This document shows positions 7,872 to 16,820 of a stretch of 39,926 bases of DNA, in pieces. Each line of letters opens with the position of its first letter. Positions within the stretch are counted from its first letter, which is position 1. The stretch lies in NCBI GenBank assembly GCA_016928165.1, contig JAFGLH010000255.1, positions 1 through 39,926 of the forward strand, given 5' to 3'. The DNA is from Pirellulales bacterium (lineage in GTDB: Bacteria; Planctomycetota; Planctomycetia; Pirellulales; Thermoguttaceae). A program made the translations under genes and the position numbers. The notes under the pieces are model-generated. The model was not told the origin of the DNA, did not search any database, and worked only from the letters and a program-made list of their open reading frames with translations.

Positions 7872-9359
7872 TCAAGCAATAGCCTGTTCAAACCGCTCAT
7901 ACGCCTCGTCCCAGGCTGCGGTGTTTTGCGGCTGGTACTCTTCGACGGGGAAGCTGCGGCGGATTACCTCGCGGGCCTCGGCGATCGACGAGACGCCGCC
8001 GTCGGCCAAGACCTGCATCATCAGGTTGCCGATGGCCGTGGCCTCGATCGGACCAGCGACGACCCGGCGTCCGCAGGCGTCGGCCGCCGCCTGGCAGAGC
8101 TGGCGGTTCCGCGTGCCGCCGCCGACGACGTGGATCGTTTCAAGCCGGCTGCCGGCCAACTCCTCGCACATGCCGAAGACCTGGCGGAACTTCATGGCGA
8201 TGCTCTCCAACGCGCAACGGAGCACTTCGCCTTTACCTTCGGGCGGCGTCTGGCCCGTGCGGCGGCAGGATTCGGCGATTGCCTCGGGCATGTCGCCGGG
8301 GGCCATGAACTCGGGGGCATCCGGATTGACAAATCGCTGGAGCGGTTTGGCGGCGGCGCTGAGTTTGTTGAGCGCCTCCCAGTCGAAGTTCGCGCCGGCC
8401 AGATTCCATGCCCGGCGACATTCCTGGACGAGCCACAGCCCGGCGATGTTCTTCAACAGCCGGGTGGTTCCGCCTACGCCCCCCTCGTTGGTGAAGTTCA
8501 ACCGCAGCACGGCGTCGTTGACCAGCGGTTGCGGCGATTCAATGCCCATCAAGGCCCAGGTGCCGAGGCTGACGTAGCACCAGTCGGGCGTTTGTCCGGC
8601 GCGGCTTGCCGCCGGGACGGCCATCACCGCGCTGGCCGTGTCGTGAGTGCCCGGCAGGACGACTTTCGTCTCCGGCAGGCCGCACTCGTCGGCCACGGAC
8701 TTCCGCAGCGGGCCGAGCGACGTGCCCGGCTGTTCGATCCGGCCGAGAATCTTTGTCGGCAAGGAAAACTTTTCCAGCAGTTCCGTGGACCAGCGGCCGG
8801 CGATCGGGTCGAAAAACTGGCTCGTGCTGGCCTCGGTCATCTCGTTGCGCTTTGCGCCGGTTAGCAGCCAGTGGAACAGGTCGGGGACCATCAGCAGCGT
8901 TTCGGCCGCCTCCAGCAGCGGCGAATCGGCCAGCTTCATCGCCAGCAGTTGATAGAGCGTGTTCAGTTGCATGAACTGCAAGCCGGTGTGGCGGAAAATT
9001 TCCTCGCGGGGTACGATCTCGAAGGCCCGCTCCATCATGCCGTTGGTCCGCGAGTCGCGGTAGTGATAGGGATTGCCGAGCAGTTCGTCGCCGCGGCCGA
9101 GCAGTCCGAAGTCGACGCCCCATGTATCAACGCCGACGCTGACGATTTGTTTGCATTTTTCGGCCGCCGCCCGCAGTCCTTGTCTGACATGGGTCCATTG
9201 TCCGAGCAGGTCCCAATAGAGTCGGCCGTCCGTCTCGACCGGTCCGTTGTCGAAGCGGTAGACCTCTTCGAGTTTAAGGATGTTCCCGTCGAAAAGCCCC
9301 AGCACGTGCCGACCGCTGGAGGCGCCCATGTCGACGGCCAGGTAAGCCTTTTGCGTCAT
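7872..9359 (-). CDS. rhaB: Rhamnulokinase
   Basis: A sugar kinase of the FGGY family, 495 residues, matching rhamnulokinases throughout: DMGASSGRHV at the N-terminal phosphate-binding loop, VGVDTWGVDFGLLG, NPYHYRDSRT, the LFHWLLTG segment, LPGTHDTASA, the SLGTWALMG block and the C-terminal VGGGTRNRQLCQAAAD motif. It would phosphorylate L-rhamnulose to L-rhamnulose 1-phosphate in the cytoplasm. No rhamnose isomerase or aldolase gene lies nearby, so the remaining pathway genes must be elsewhere if the pathway exists. It is transcribed divergently from yajC across a 266-bp gap and stops 97 bp before the restriction-modification gene. The start ATG at 9359 is natural, since the ATP-binding strand begins four residues in. 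Confidence 0.93.
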   Translation of the reverse strand: MTQKAYLAVDMGASSGRHVLGLFDGNILKLEEVYRFDNGPVETDGRLYWDLLGQWTHVRQGLRAAAEKCKQIVSVGVDTWGVDFGLLGRGDELLGNPYHYRDSRTNGMMERAFEIVPREEIFRHTGLQFMQLNTLYQLLAMKLADSPLLEAAETLLMVPDLFHWLLTGAKRNEMTEASTSQFFDPIAGRWSTELLEKFSLPTKILGRIEQPGTSLGPLRKSVADECGLPETKVVLPGTHDTASAVMAVPAASRAGQTPDWCYVSLGTWALMGIESPQPLVNDAVLRLNFTNEGGVGGTTRLLKNIAGLWLVQECRRAWNLAGANFDWEALNKLSAAAKPLQRFVNPDAPEFMAPGDMPEAIAESCRRTGQTPPEGKGEVLRCALESIAMKFRQVFGMCEELAGSRLETIHVVGGGTRNRQLCQAAADACGRRVVAGPIEATAIGNLMMQVLADGGVSSIAEAREVIRRSFPVEEYQPQNTAAWDEAYERFEQAIA

Positions 9360-9513
9360 GGTCGTTTAACACCTTTCTTTGGCATGAAAAAACAGCGATA
9401 GAGAACCATGTTTTGATCGTCATGGTGTCCGTTTCTATCGCCGAGGTCAAGTGCCGCGGCGGGCGTTCCACCCTCGGACTCCGGCGAGGGACTATCCGAT
9501 TTCGCGGAATTCC

Positions 9514-9531
9514 CTGTAAATACTGTAAATA
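9514..9531. repeat. 9-bp tandem repeat in the rhaB/yajC divergent region
   Basis: CTGTAAATA occurs twice head to tail (9514-9522 and 9523-9531), about 95 bp before the yajC start. The rest of the 266-bp divergent gap shows no gene. The repeat could be a regulator site or part of an AT-rich promoter for yajC-secDF; nothing in the sequence decides. Confidence 0.45.
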
Positions 9532-9625
9532 GGCGGATCGAATCGCCCCCCATCTGCCCTTGCCGCTTTGCGGACAAGAGTTTAAGATAATGGGCTTATT
9601 GTCGTTCAGTATGGGAGGAATAGCC

Positions 9626-10018
9626 ATGGGATCGATGCTAGTGACATTGGCGTCGGGGGCGGCGTTGCTCGCCGACAAGGCGGCCGGAAACGGCGGGGGA
9701 GGCGATGCCGCGCCGACCGGCGGGCTGGGGGGCATGCTGCTGCCGTTGGTCCTCATTTTCGCCCTCTTTTATTTCCTCCTGATCCGCCCCCAGCGGCGCG
9801 AGCAGAACCGGCGCCAGACGATGCTCGCCGCAGTGAAGAAGAACGACCACGTGCTCACCGCCGGCGGCATCTACGGGGTGGTCTCCAACGTCGACCGGGA
9901 GGCCGACGAGGTGACGATAAAGGTGGACGAGGGGGCGAACGTGAAATTGCGGATGACGCTCGGCTCGATCGCCCGCGTATTGAACGACGGGACCGCCGAT
10001 CAATCGGACAACAAATAA
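9626..10018 (+). CDS. yajC: Sec translocase accessory subunit YajC
   Basis: A small inner-membrane protein that joins SecDF and the YidC/SecYEG machinery. A single membrane segment (GMLLPLVLIFALFYFLLI) is followed by the diagnostic RPQRREQNRRQ, then a cytoplasmic domain with KKNDHVLTAGGIYGVV and a TIKVDEGANVKLRM strand, as in YajC. The open frame begins at 9560. However, GGGAGG at 9613-9618 stands 7 nt before the ATG at 9626, so that ATG is taken as the start, giving 130 residues. The N-terminus before the membrane segment is longer than in the Escherichia coli protein and is glycine- and alanine-rich. It lies 31 bp upstream of secDF, the usual operon partner. Confidence 0.93.
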   Translation: MGSMLVTLASGAALLADKAAGNGGGGDAAPTGGLGGMLLPLVLIFALFYFLLIRPQRREQNRRQTMLAAVKKNDHVLTAGGIYGVVSNVDREADEVTIKVDEGANVKLRMTLGSIARVLNDGTADQSDNK

Positions 10019-10049
10019 CAGAATAATTCTTTTCAGGAAACCGTTCCTC

Positions 10050-12995
10050 ATGCCTTGGCTCGCAAATCCCCTGTTCGCCCAGACCGTCGCGGAGCAAACG
10101 TCGCCGGCCGGCATCCCTTGGTACCTCAACTTGCTGGCCTTTTTGGCCATGGTCTTCGCGTCGTTCCTCTTGGGCGGCTACTTGGGCAAGAAGCTGCGCA
10201 TGCCCGACCACGGCTGGAAAATCGGCTTGATATTGTTCAGCTTCCTGGCGAGCGCGGCGGTCCTGACGGTGGGACCGAAGTGGCACCTGGGCATCGACCT
10301 CAGCGGGGGCGCGTATCTGGTCTACCAGGTCGATCCGGCGCAAAAGATGCCCGGCAAATCCGTCGACATGGACGAATTGATCAGGGCCGTAAAAAGACGC
10401 GTCGATCCCAGCGGCGTGAAGGAAATCAACATCATCAAATATGGAAATGAACAGATCGAGGTTACCATCCCCGAGGTCGAAGAGGAAGAGGTGGAACGGA
10501 TCAAGAGCCTCATCACCACCACGGGAAACCTCCAGTTCCGCATACTGGCCAACACCCGCAGACACAAGGATCTCGTCGAGCGGGCGAGAAGCGACGCGGA
10601 GCAAATGAAGTACTTGGACGCCTCGGGCAATCTAGCGGCCTGGTGGGTGCCGGTCAAAGAGGGCGAAGTGTCGAGTGTCCTCGACGACAAGAATATCGCC
10701 GTGCGCAAGCGAAAAGCCGGCAAACGAGAGGTCATCGAGGTCCTCGTCGTCGCCGACCCCTACAACATCACCGGCGCCTATCTGACCAACGCCAGCGCGG
10801 GCGCGGACGACAAGGGGCGGGACGCGGTGAATTTCGTCTTCGATTCCGACGGGGGAGACCTGTTCGGGGAACTGACCGGCGAGTACCAGCCCGAAAAAGA
10901 CGGTTTCACTCACCGCCTGGCCATCATCCTCGACGACGTGCTCTACTCGGCGCCGGGCCTGGAAGACAGGATTTACAACCGGGGCATTATCAGGGGCAAT
11001 TTCACCAAGGAGGAAGTGAACAATCTGGTCAACGTGTTGAAGGCGGGCAGCCTGCCCGCGGCCCTGGCCAAGGAGCCGATCAGCGAGCTGTACAGCGGCC
11101 CCTCGTTGGGCCAGGACATGATTAAAAAGGGAACCCGCGCGATGATCATCGCCTCGATCCTCATCCCCTTGTTCATGCTTTGGTACTATCGCTTCTGCGG
11201 GATCGTGGCCGACTTCGCCCTGCTGCTGAACATGATGATGTTGCTGGCGCTGATGCTGATCTTCAAGGCGAACTTCACCCTGACGGGCTTCGCCGGATTG
11301 GCGCTGACGGTGGGCATGGCGGTGGACAACAACGTGCTGGTGTACGAGCGGCTGCGCGAAGAGTTGGCCCGCGGCGCCGCCCTGCGGATGGCGATCCGCA
11401 ACGCCTTCCAGCGGGCCAGCACCACGATCGTCGACGCCAACCTGACCACGCTGATCGCGGCCGCCGTGTTGTACGTGTTCGGGCGGGAGCAGTTGAAGGG
11501 CTTCGCCGTCCCGCTGTTCATCGGCGTGACGCTGAGCATGTACACCTCGATCTTCGTGGCCCGAGCGATCCTCGACGTCGCCGAGAAACGCCGCTGGATC
11601 ACCCATGTCAAGATGCACAGTATGGTCGGACACACGAACTTCGACTTCCTTCGCTGGTTCCCTCTTGCCGCCACGGTTTCGGTCCTGTTCGTAGTAATGG
11701 CGGTGGCGGTTTCCTTTCAGCGCGGCAAGGACCTTTTCGACATCGACTTCACCGGCGGCGTATCCGTCCAAATGGCGTTCGACCGGCCGGAAGATATTAA
11801 ATACGTGCGAGATGAATTGCGCGGCCGGCTTCCCGACCTGGCGGTCAACTCGGTCAAGCAAGAAAAGGACGAACTGGGAGGGCTGGGGTTCCTGGTAAAA
11901 ACTTCGGAGATGAGCATCAAGAAGGTCAAGCATGAATTGGCCGAGGCGTTCGGCGAAAAGCTGACGCGGAACGCGCTGGCCTTCACCGCGCCGGAAACGA
12001 TTCCCACCGCCGATGCCGAGCCGGCGGCGCCGGGGAAGAAGCCGGCGGACAATGCCGAACAACCGTCCCCGGCCGAAAAGAAAACCAAGCCGGACCCGTT
12101 CGCCGGCGGACAGCGAACGGAACTGACCTTCAAGTCGCCCATCAACCACTTGGCTGTCAGGCAGGGCCTGGAAGCGGCGATGGAGCAGGCGGGGCTTTCG
12201 CCCGACGACGTGATATACAATATCTCCAACGATACGTACCAGGAAGGAGAGAACCAGAAATACGACCAGTGGCGGTTGAAGATCATGCTTCCGCCGCAAC
12301 GGGTTGAATCACTGTTGGAGGGCATGAAGGCGCATCTCGCGGAGACGCCCGTCTTCCCCTCCTCCAACGAGATCGGCGAGGCCGTGGCGAGCGGCACCCA
12401 GACGCTGGCCATCTCCACTCTGACGCTGAGTTGGGTCTGCATCATTATCTTCCTCTGGATCAGGTTCCAAGGAGTGTCTTTCGGATTGGCGGCCGTGGCG
12501 GCCTTGGTCCACGACGTGTTCATCATGCTGGGGGCCGTCGCGATCAGCGCCTATCTGGCGGACTATCTGGGCTTCCTGATGATCGATCAGTTCAAGATCA
12601 ACCTCCCCATCGTGGCCGCGTTTCTGACGATCATCGGCTTCTCGGTCAACGACACGATCGTCATCTTCGACCGCATCCGCGAGGTCCGCGGCAAGGACCC
12701 CAACCTTACCCGCGAGATGGTCAACCTGAGCACGAACCAGACCCTTTCCCGCACCTTGCTGACCTCTTTCACCGTCTTGCTGGTGGTGGTGATTCTTTAC
12801 ATCTTCGGCGGCGAGGCGATTCACGGCTTCGCCTTCACGTTGATCGTAGGCACGGTGACCGGCACCTACAGTTCGGTCTACGTTGCCTCGCCGATTTTGC
12901 TTTGGATGGTCAGCAAGAAGGGGCCGGTCGCCGGCAAAAAACGGAAAAAAAGCGACGATCTCCGCCATACGAACATGCCCTCGAAGCGGATGTAA
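10050..12995 (+). CDS. secDF: Fused protein-export subunit SecDF
   Basis: A 981-residue fusion of SecD and SecF, the proton-driven membrane components that pull exported proteins through SecYEG. Two hydrophobic segments (WYLNLLAFLAMVFASFLLGG and IGLILFSFLASAAVLTVG) precede the SecD signature LGIDLSGG. A large periplasmic P1 domain follows, then the SecD membrane bundle with FAGLALTVGMAVDNNVLVYERLREE. The SecF half begins near residue 525 and shows FDIDFTGG (about residue 565) and the membrane block IIGFSVNDTIVIFDRIRE. The SecF periplasmic part is enlarged by a Pro/Ala/Lys-rich linker at about residues 645-690. An AGGA sequence precedes the ATG. The gene follows yajC by 31 bp and converges on tilS. 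Confidence 0.96.
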   Translation: MPWLANPLFAQTVAEQTSPAGIPWYLNLLAFLAMVFASFLLGGYLGKKLRMPDHGWKIGLILFSFLASAAVLTVGPKWHLGIDLSGGAYLVYQVDPAQKMPGKSVDMDELIRAVKRRVDPSGVKEINIIKYGNEQIEVTIPEVEEEEVERIKSLITTTGNLQFRILANTRRHKDLVERARSDAEQMKYLDASGNLAAWWVPVKEGEVSSVLDDKNIAVRKRKAGKREVIEVLVVADPYNITGAYLTNASAGADDKGRDAVNFVFDSDGGDLFGELTGEYQPEKDGFTHRLAIILDDVLYSAPGLEDRIYNRGIIRGNFTKEEVNNLVNVLKAGSLPAALAKEPISELYSGPSLGQDMIKKGTRAMIIASILIPLFMLWYYRFCGIVADFALLLNMMMLLALMLIFKANFTLTGFAGLALTVGMAVDNNVLVYERLREELARGAALRMAIRNAFQRASTTIVDANLTTLIAAAVLYVFGREQLKGFAVPLFIGVTLSMYTSIFVARAILDVAEKRRWITHVKMHSMVGHTNFDFLRWFPLAATVSVLFVVMAVAVSFQRGKDLFDIDFTGGVSVQMAFDRPEDIKYVRDELRGRLPDLAVNSVKQEKDELGGLGFLVKTSEMSIKKVKHELAEAFGEKLTRNALAFTAPETIPTADAEPAAPGKKPADNAEQPSPAEKKTKPDPFAGGQRTELTFKSPINHLAVRQGLEAAMEQAGLSPDDVIYNISNDTYQEGENQKYDQWRLKIMLPPQRVESLLEGMKAHLAETPVFPSSNEIGEAVASGTQTLAISTLTLSWVCIIIFLWIRFQGVSFGLAAVAALVHDVFIMLGAVAISAYLADYLGFLMIDQFKINLPIVAAFLTIIGFSVNDTIVIFDRIREVRGKDPNLTREMVNLSTNQTLSRTLLTSFTVLLVVVILYIFGGEAIHGFAFTLIVGTVTGTYSSVYVASPILLWMVSKKGPVAGKKRKKSDDLRHTNMPSKRM

Positions 12996-13018
12996 CTGAA
13001 CTTATGCAAAATCGAAAA

Positions 13019-13150
13019 CGAAAGTCCCCTCTCCCTCCGGATGAAAACGGGGACAGGCGCCGCAATCGGTAGTGGTTTTCGTTGCGTAACAATGCAAGGG
13101 GGTTGCGGAGCCAGTCCCCGTTTTCATTACGCCAGGGTTAGGGTGAGGGC
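13019..13150. repeat. Nested palindromic repeats between secDF and tilS
   Basis: The outer parts (TCCCCTCTCCCTCC at 13023 onward and GGGTTAGGGTGAGGG near 13134-13149) look like the two halves of a CCCTCACCCTAACCC/CTCTCCC element. Between them lies an inverted repeat, ATGAAAACGGGGACAGGC... paired with GCCAGTCCCCGTTTTCAT, whose arms continue into CGCCGCAA and TTGCGGA. The inner element belongs to the same GGGGAC family as the MITE at 20565-20708. This arrangement reads as one repeat inserted into another. Confidence 0.6.
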
Positions 13151-13172
13151 AGATCGGCCGATAATCAATTGT

Positions 13173-13199
13173 TGGGGTGGCAGTTGAACTGCCACCCCA
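13173..13199. terminator. Perfect 13-bp palindrome between convergent genes, possible bidirectional terminator
   Basis: TGGGGTGGCAGTT, one central G, then AACTGCCACCCCA form a perfect stem. It lies between secDF (+) and tilS (-), which converge. A TTTTT run follows on the plus strand only after 8 nt, and the minus side has no T run, so intrinsic termination is a guess. It may instead be another dispersed repeat. Confidence 0.45.
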
Positions 13200-13230
13200 T
13201 CGTGCGTTTTTCGAGACCCAATCCGAATCG

Positions 13231-13272
13231 CCCTCACCTCCGACCCATCTCCCGAAGGGAGAAGGGAGATGG
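13231..13272. repeat. CCCTCACC/CTCCCG palindromic repeat overlapping the 3' end of tilS
   Basis: CCCTCACC is followed by an inverted repeat CCATCTCCC (13245-13253) / GGGAGATGG (13264-13272). Related copies lie at 14321-14401 and 39902-39926. The TCA inside CCCTCACC is the tilS stop codon (TGA) on the minus strand. Confidence 0.7.
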
Positions 13273-14256
13273 ACGTCTCAACCGTATTTTGCCCGACGCG
13301 ATTTCCGCCGTCACGCCGCCGGGCAGGTCGCGCCGCGCGTCGGCGCCCGCGGCGGCCAGCCGGGCAAGCTCCTCCCATTGGGCCATGCCCATCGGCTGCA
13401 AGGGCCATTGCCGCCGCCGCCATACGGCCATGAACAACTCGCGGACCAGATGCGGCGGCCAATCGACGAGCACGCCGAGGTCGACCGCAACCGCGTCCTT
13501 GTTCTCGATAACCACGCACTGCTCGAACCGCTCCTCCACCAGCCGGTCAATCACCGCCTGGGACCGGCCGGCGATGGCGCCGAGCCTCAGCAGCGCGGCG
13601 TCGATCTCGGGATTGAAACGGCGGCGGAGCCGGGGCAGCAGTTCCAGGCGGATGCGGTTGCGGGTGAACCGCCGATCGGCGTTGCTCGCATCGACCCGAT
13701 ACGTTTGGCCGAGGTCGCGCAGGTAAGCGAGCAACTCTTCGCGGCGGATTCCCAACAGCGGGCGGACCAGCGAGGCGTGGCCCAGCCTTCTGGTGCGGGC
13801 CATGCCCGAGAGGCCGCGGACGCCCGTGCCGCGGACGATCCGATGCAGGATCGTCTCGACCTGGTCGTCGGCCGTATGGGCGGTGACGACGAATCGCGCG
13901 CCGAACTTTTCGGCCGCTGTTTTGAGGAACCGATACCGGCAGCGTCGCGCGGCGGCCTCGACGCCCTCGCCCCGCCGTTGGGCTTCGCGGCCGACGTCGA
14001 TGCGTTCCGCCTCGCAATCGATTTGCAACCGACCGCACAGTTCGACCACGAATTGCCGGTCTTCGTCCGCATCGGGTCTCAGCCCGTGGTCGAGGTGCGC
14101 GGCGACGATGCGTCCCTCGCCGGCGGACCTGACGGCCGTCATTGCCCGCAACAGCGCCACGCTGTCGCATCCGCCCGAGACCGCCGCGAGGACCGTCACG
14201 TCGGCCCAGTCGCCGGGCGGCCAGGAGTCGATCAGCTTGGATTCGAGCGGGTGCAT
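13234..14256 (-). CDS. tilS: tRNA(Ile)-lysidine synthase
   Basis: An N-type ATP pyrophosphatase that modifies the wobble cytidine of tRNA-Ile(CAU) to lysidine, so that AUA codons are read as isoleucine. The P-loop SGGCDS (residues 27-32) follows a beta strand, with the family's AHLDHGLRPDADED, the TAHTADDQVET motif and RGTGVRGLSGM after it. The second half has the NADRRFTRNRIRLELLP segment and a short C-terminal domain. Length is 340 residues. The last dozen codons (SPFSLREMGRR) and the stop lie within a dispersed palindromic repeat, so the C-terminal tail is repeat-derived. No strong ribosome-binding site precedes the ATG. Confidence 0.92.
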   Translation of the reverse strand: MHPLESKLIDSWPPGDWADVTVLAAVSGGCDSVALLRAMTAVRSAGEGRIVAAHLDHGLRPDADEDRQFVVELCGRLQIDCEAERIDVGREAQRRGEGVEAAARRCRYRFLKTAAEKFGARFVVTAHTADDQVETILHRIVRGTGVRGLSGMARTRRLGHASLVRPLLGIRREELLAYLRDLGQTYRVDASNADRRFTRNRIRLELLPRLRRRFNPEIDAALLRLGAIAGRSQAVIDRLVEERFEQCVVIENKDAVAVDLGVLVDWPPHLVRELFMAVWRRRQWPLQPMGMAQWEELARLAAAGADARRDLPGGVTAEIASGKIRLRRPSPFSLREMGRR

Positions 14257-14311
14257 TTTTTGGTGGTCGGCGGCCGGTGATTAGCGATTGTCCAAGAATA
14301 ACTATGGGGGT

Positions 14312-14401
14312 TTTTGCGGCCGCCCTCACCCCCTGCCTGGGCTGATGATTTTGCGGCCGCCCTCACCCCCTTCCCATCTCCCGCAAGCGGGCGAGGGGAG
14401 T
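14312..14401. repeat. CCCTCACC/CTCCCG repeat with a 37-bp partial tandem duplication
   Basis: The sequence TTTTGCGGCCGCCCTCACCCC occurs at 14312-14332 and again at 14349-14369. The second copy continues into the hairpin CATCTCCCGCAAGCGGGCGAGGGGAG. The flank GGGGAGTAAT matches, in inverse orientation, the repeat at the window end (ATTACTCCCC). Confidence 0.65.
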
Positions 14402-14427
14402 AATGCTTGAACAACCGCTTAGTATAG

Positions 14428-14485
14428 CCGGGCCGTTTGCGGTCCGTGTTTTACGCGATCAATATGCGGGCCGCAAGCGGCCCGG
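14428..14485 (+). repeat. 19-bp stem-loop with GU-compatible mismatches
   Basis: The left arm (14428-14446, CCGGGCCGTTTGCGGTCCG) pairs with the right arm (14467-14485, CGGGCCGCAAGCGGCCCGG) across a 20-nt loop. The two imperfect positions are U-G pairs if the plus strand is transcribed but A-C mismatches on the minus strand. If this is an RNA structure, it favours a plus-strand transcript, that is, towards rny. Confidence 0.5.
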
Positions 14486-15254
14486 TGAAACGGTTTACCC
14501 TTTCCGCACACCGCCCTCTATCCCGGTCCTTCCTTCCTTACCCCATTTATCCTGCCCGATCGACATAAACCGCGCTGAAATCAGGGGTTATCGTGCTTCG
14601 GGCGGGAAACCCCGTTGCAGTACGATACATCTTTGTTAAGATTAGCTTAGGTGATAATAAACTGTCTTCGGCGGGCCGGTTGTCGGCGGCCGAAGTCGAC
14701 GAAGGACATACCGACTGAGTGTTTTCCGGTTTTTTCACGAGCGGCGTATTTGGCGTCAAGAACCAGTCGATTGCCAAGGCCATGCGATGTTGGAAATTCT
14801 TGCGATAGTCATCCGCTGGTTGACGGGTTTTCGTCCGCGGGCCAATGCCCCTTGCCGGACGAGCGGCCCGCGTCTGCCGGTTCGGACAGGCTTTCGAGTT
14901 TTTTTGGGCGACCGCCGTTGGGCGGTGCCGCGTTTTGGCATCGGTTGGATAACAATGCGGCTTGATCCAATTCCTTGCGTTTGCGTGCGTCGGGAATCTT
15001 CGCCCCTTTTGTGGCGCGAACCGACGGCGCGGGCCAAGACCCCGCTTTGCGACGGCGACCGACATTGAGCGCGTAACGTTCAAGCGGCGTGTTTTCGCGC
15101 CGCGGAAAGAGCGGCCCCCGCGGACTCTAAGAGGGGGTCGTGTTCCTGTCGAACGCCCGACTCTTTTCGCCGGACCGACGCTCGGCGGTTCGTCGCGGTC
15201 GTCGACTCTTTGCCGCGCATTCACGGTCCCGCCGAGTAATATGGGGATAACATC

Positions 15255-16820
15255 GTGATCGTGACGAAGACCATGGCCGCCATCATCGCCGGCGTTTGCG
15301 TGGCGACGTTCGTGATGGCGTTTATTCTCATCCGGCTGCTGGACCGGCTGCGGCGGCGCGACGCCGAGTCGGAGGCGCGGGAGATCGTCCGCAAGGCCGA
15401 GATCGACGTGGAGAACCGCCGCCGCGAGGCCGAGTTGGAGATCAAGGAATCGGCACTGCGGCAGCAGGAGGAAAGCGAAAAGGAGCTTCGCCGGCTCCGC
15501 GGCGAGTTGCACGAGCGAGAGCGGCTCTTGGACAAGCGCCAGGACGCGCTGGAGGAACAGGCGGAAGTGCTGCGGAAGCAGGAGAAAATGGTCGAAAGCA
15601 CCCAGCGGAAGCTCACCGAGCGGATCCAGGACGCCAACCGCCGCAAGGAAGAACTCGCCAAACTGCTGGACATGCAGCGGCAGACCTTGCACGAGCTGAG
15701 CGGGCTGAACAAGGAGGAGGCCACCGGACGGTTGCTCGAACTGCTCGACGAACAACTGCAAAAAGAGACCGGGGCGGCGATTCTGGCCCACGAAAACCGG
15801 CTCGCCGAGACCTGCGAGGCGAAAACCCGCGAGGTGCTGCTGACTTGCTTGCAGCGCTACGCCGCCGCCCACACCGCCGACACCACGACCAGCACGGTGG
15901 ACATCCCCAACGACGAGATGAAGGGGCGAATCATCGGCCGCGAGGGACGCAACATCCGCGCCTTCGAGAAGGCCACCGGCGTCGACGTGATCATCGACGA
16001 CACGCCGGGCGTGGTGATTGTCAGCGCGTTCGACACGATCCGCCGCGAGGTCGCCCGGCTGGCCTTGGAGAAGTTGATCGCCGACGGGCGCATCCACCCC
16101 ACGCGGATCGAGGAGATAGTCGCCGGCACGCAGCGCGAGTTGGAGCGGCACATTCAGAAGCTGGGCGAGGCGGCCTGCATGGAGGCCGACGTCCACGGCC
16201 TGCACGAGCGGCTGGTGAACCTGCTCGGACGGCTCAACTTCCGCACCAGCTACAGCCAGAACGTGCTGCGGCACAGCATCGAGGTGGCCTTCATCGCCGG
16301 CATGTTGGCCGAGGAATTGGGCTTCGACGGCAAGCTCGCCCGACGCTGCGGACTGCTGCACGATATAGGCAAGGCGGCCGATCACGAGATCGAGGGAGGG
16401 CACCCGAAAATCGGCGCCGACCTGCTGAAACGATACGGCGAGAAGCCCGAGGTGGTCCGCGCGGCGGTGGGGCACCACGACGACCTCCGCGTGGAGAACC
16501 CCTACACGGTGCTGGTGGCCGCGGCCGACGCGTGCAGCGCCTCGCGCCCCGGCGCCCGCCGCGAGACCCTCGAACGATACGTCAAACGGATGGAGGAATT
16601 GGAGTCGATCGCCGGCGGCTTCGCCGGAGTGGAGCAGGCCTACGCCATCCAGGCCGGCCGCGAGTTGAGGGTATTGGTCAGCGCCAAGGAGACGACCGAC
16701 GAATCGGCGGCGAAGATTTGCCGCGACATAGCCGCCGCCTTCGAGCAGCAACTGACTTATCCCGGCGAAATAAAAGTAACCGTTTTGCGAGAAACAAGAC
16801 ATATTGAAATGGCTCGGTAA
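15255..16820 (+). CDS. rny: Ribonuclease Y
   Basis: A membrane-anchored endoribonuclease that starts bulk mRNA decay. An N-terminal transmembrane segment ([19 protein letters not shown]) is followed by a long charged coiled coil (about residues 35-160), then the KH RNA-binding domain with [15 protein letters not shown] near residue 225. The HD phosphohydrolase domain has RHSIEVAF and GLLHDIGKA near residue 370. Length is 521 residues, normal for the family. GTG at 15255 is taken as the start (GGGGAT lies 9 nt upstream); an ATG six codons later is the alternative. The following gene is the cyclic-nucleotide phosphodiesterase ymdB, a widely conserved neighbour. Confidence 0.96.
   Translation: MIVTKTMAAIIAGVCVATFVMAFILIRLLDRLRRRDAESEAREIVRKAEIDVENRRREAELEIKESALRQQEESEKELRRLRGELHERERLLDKRQDALEEQAEVLRKQEKMVESTQRKLTERIQDANRRKEELAKLLDMQRQTLHELSGLNKEEATGRLLELLDEQLQKETGAAILAHENRLAETCEAKTREVLLTCLQRYAAAHTADTTTSTVDIPNDEMKGRIIGREGRNIRAFEKATGVDVIIDDTPGVVIVSAFDTIRREVARLALEKLIADGRIHPTRIEEIVAGTQRELERHIQKLGEAACMEADVHGLHERLVNLLGRLNFRTSYSQNVLRHSIEVAFIAGMLAEELGFDGKLARRCGLLHDIGKAADHEIEGGHPKIGADLLKRYGEKPEVVRAAVGHHDDLRVENPYTVLVAAADACSASRPGARRETLERYVKRMEELESIAGGFAGVEQAYAIQAGRELRVLVSAKETTDESAAKICRDIAAAFEQQLTYPGEIKVTVLRETRHIEMAR

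Larger units (their letters stand above)
14257..15254. other. Gene-poor region between tilS and rny
   Basis: About 1 kb without a convincing protein gene on either strand. The short frames present are Arg/Pro-rich and lack family features. It contains the tandemly duplicated repeat near 14312-14401 and a stem-loop at 14428-14485. Smaller hairpins lie at about 14670-14697 (CTTCGGC/GCCGAAG) and 14912-14925 (CCGCC/GGCGG). No tRNA, SRP, tmRNA or RNase P signature was found. It may hold a long 5' leader or promoter for rny, or an unrecognised RNA. Confidence 0.6.

Noticed and set aside
10632-12299. A 555-codon open frame on the minus strand
   Set aside because: It is antisense to secDF, with a His/Gln/Arg-rich shadow composition.
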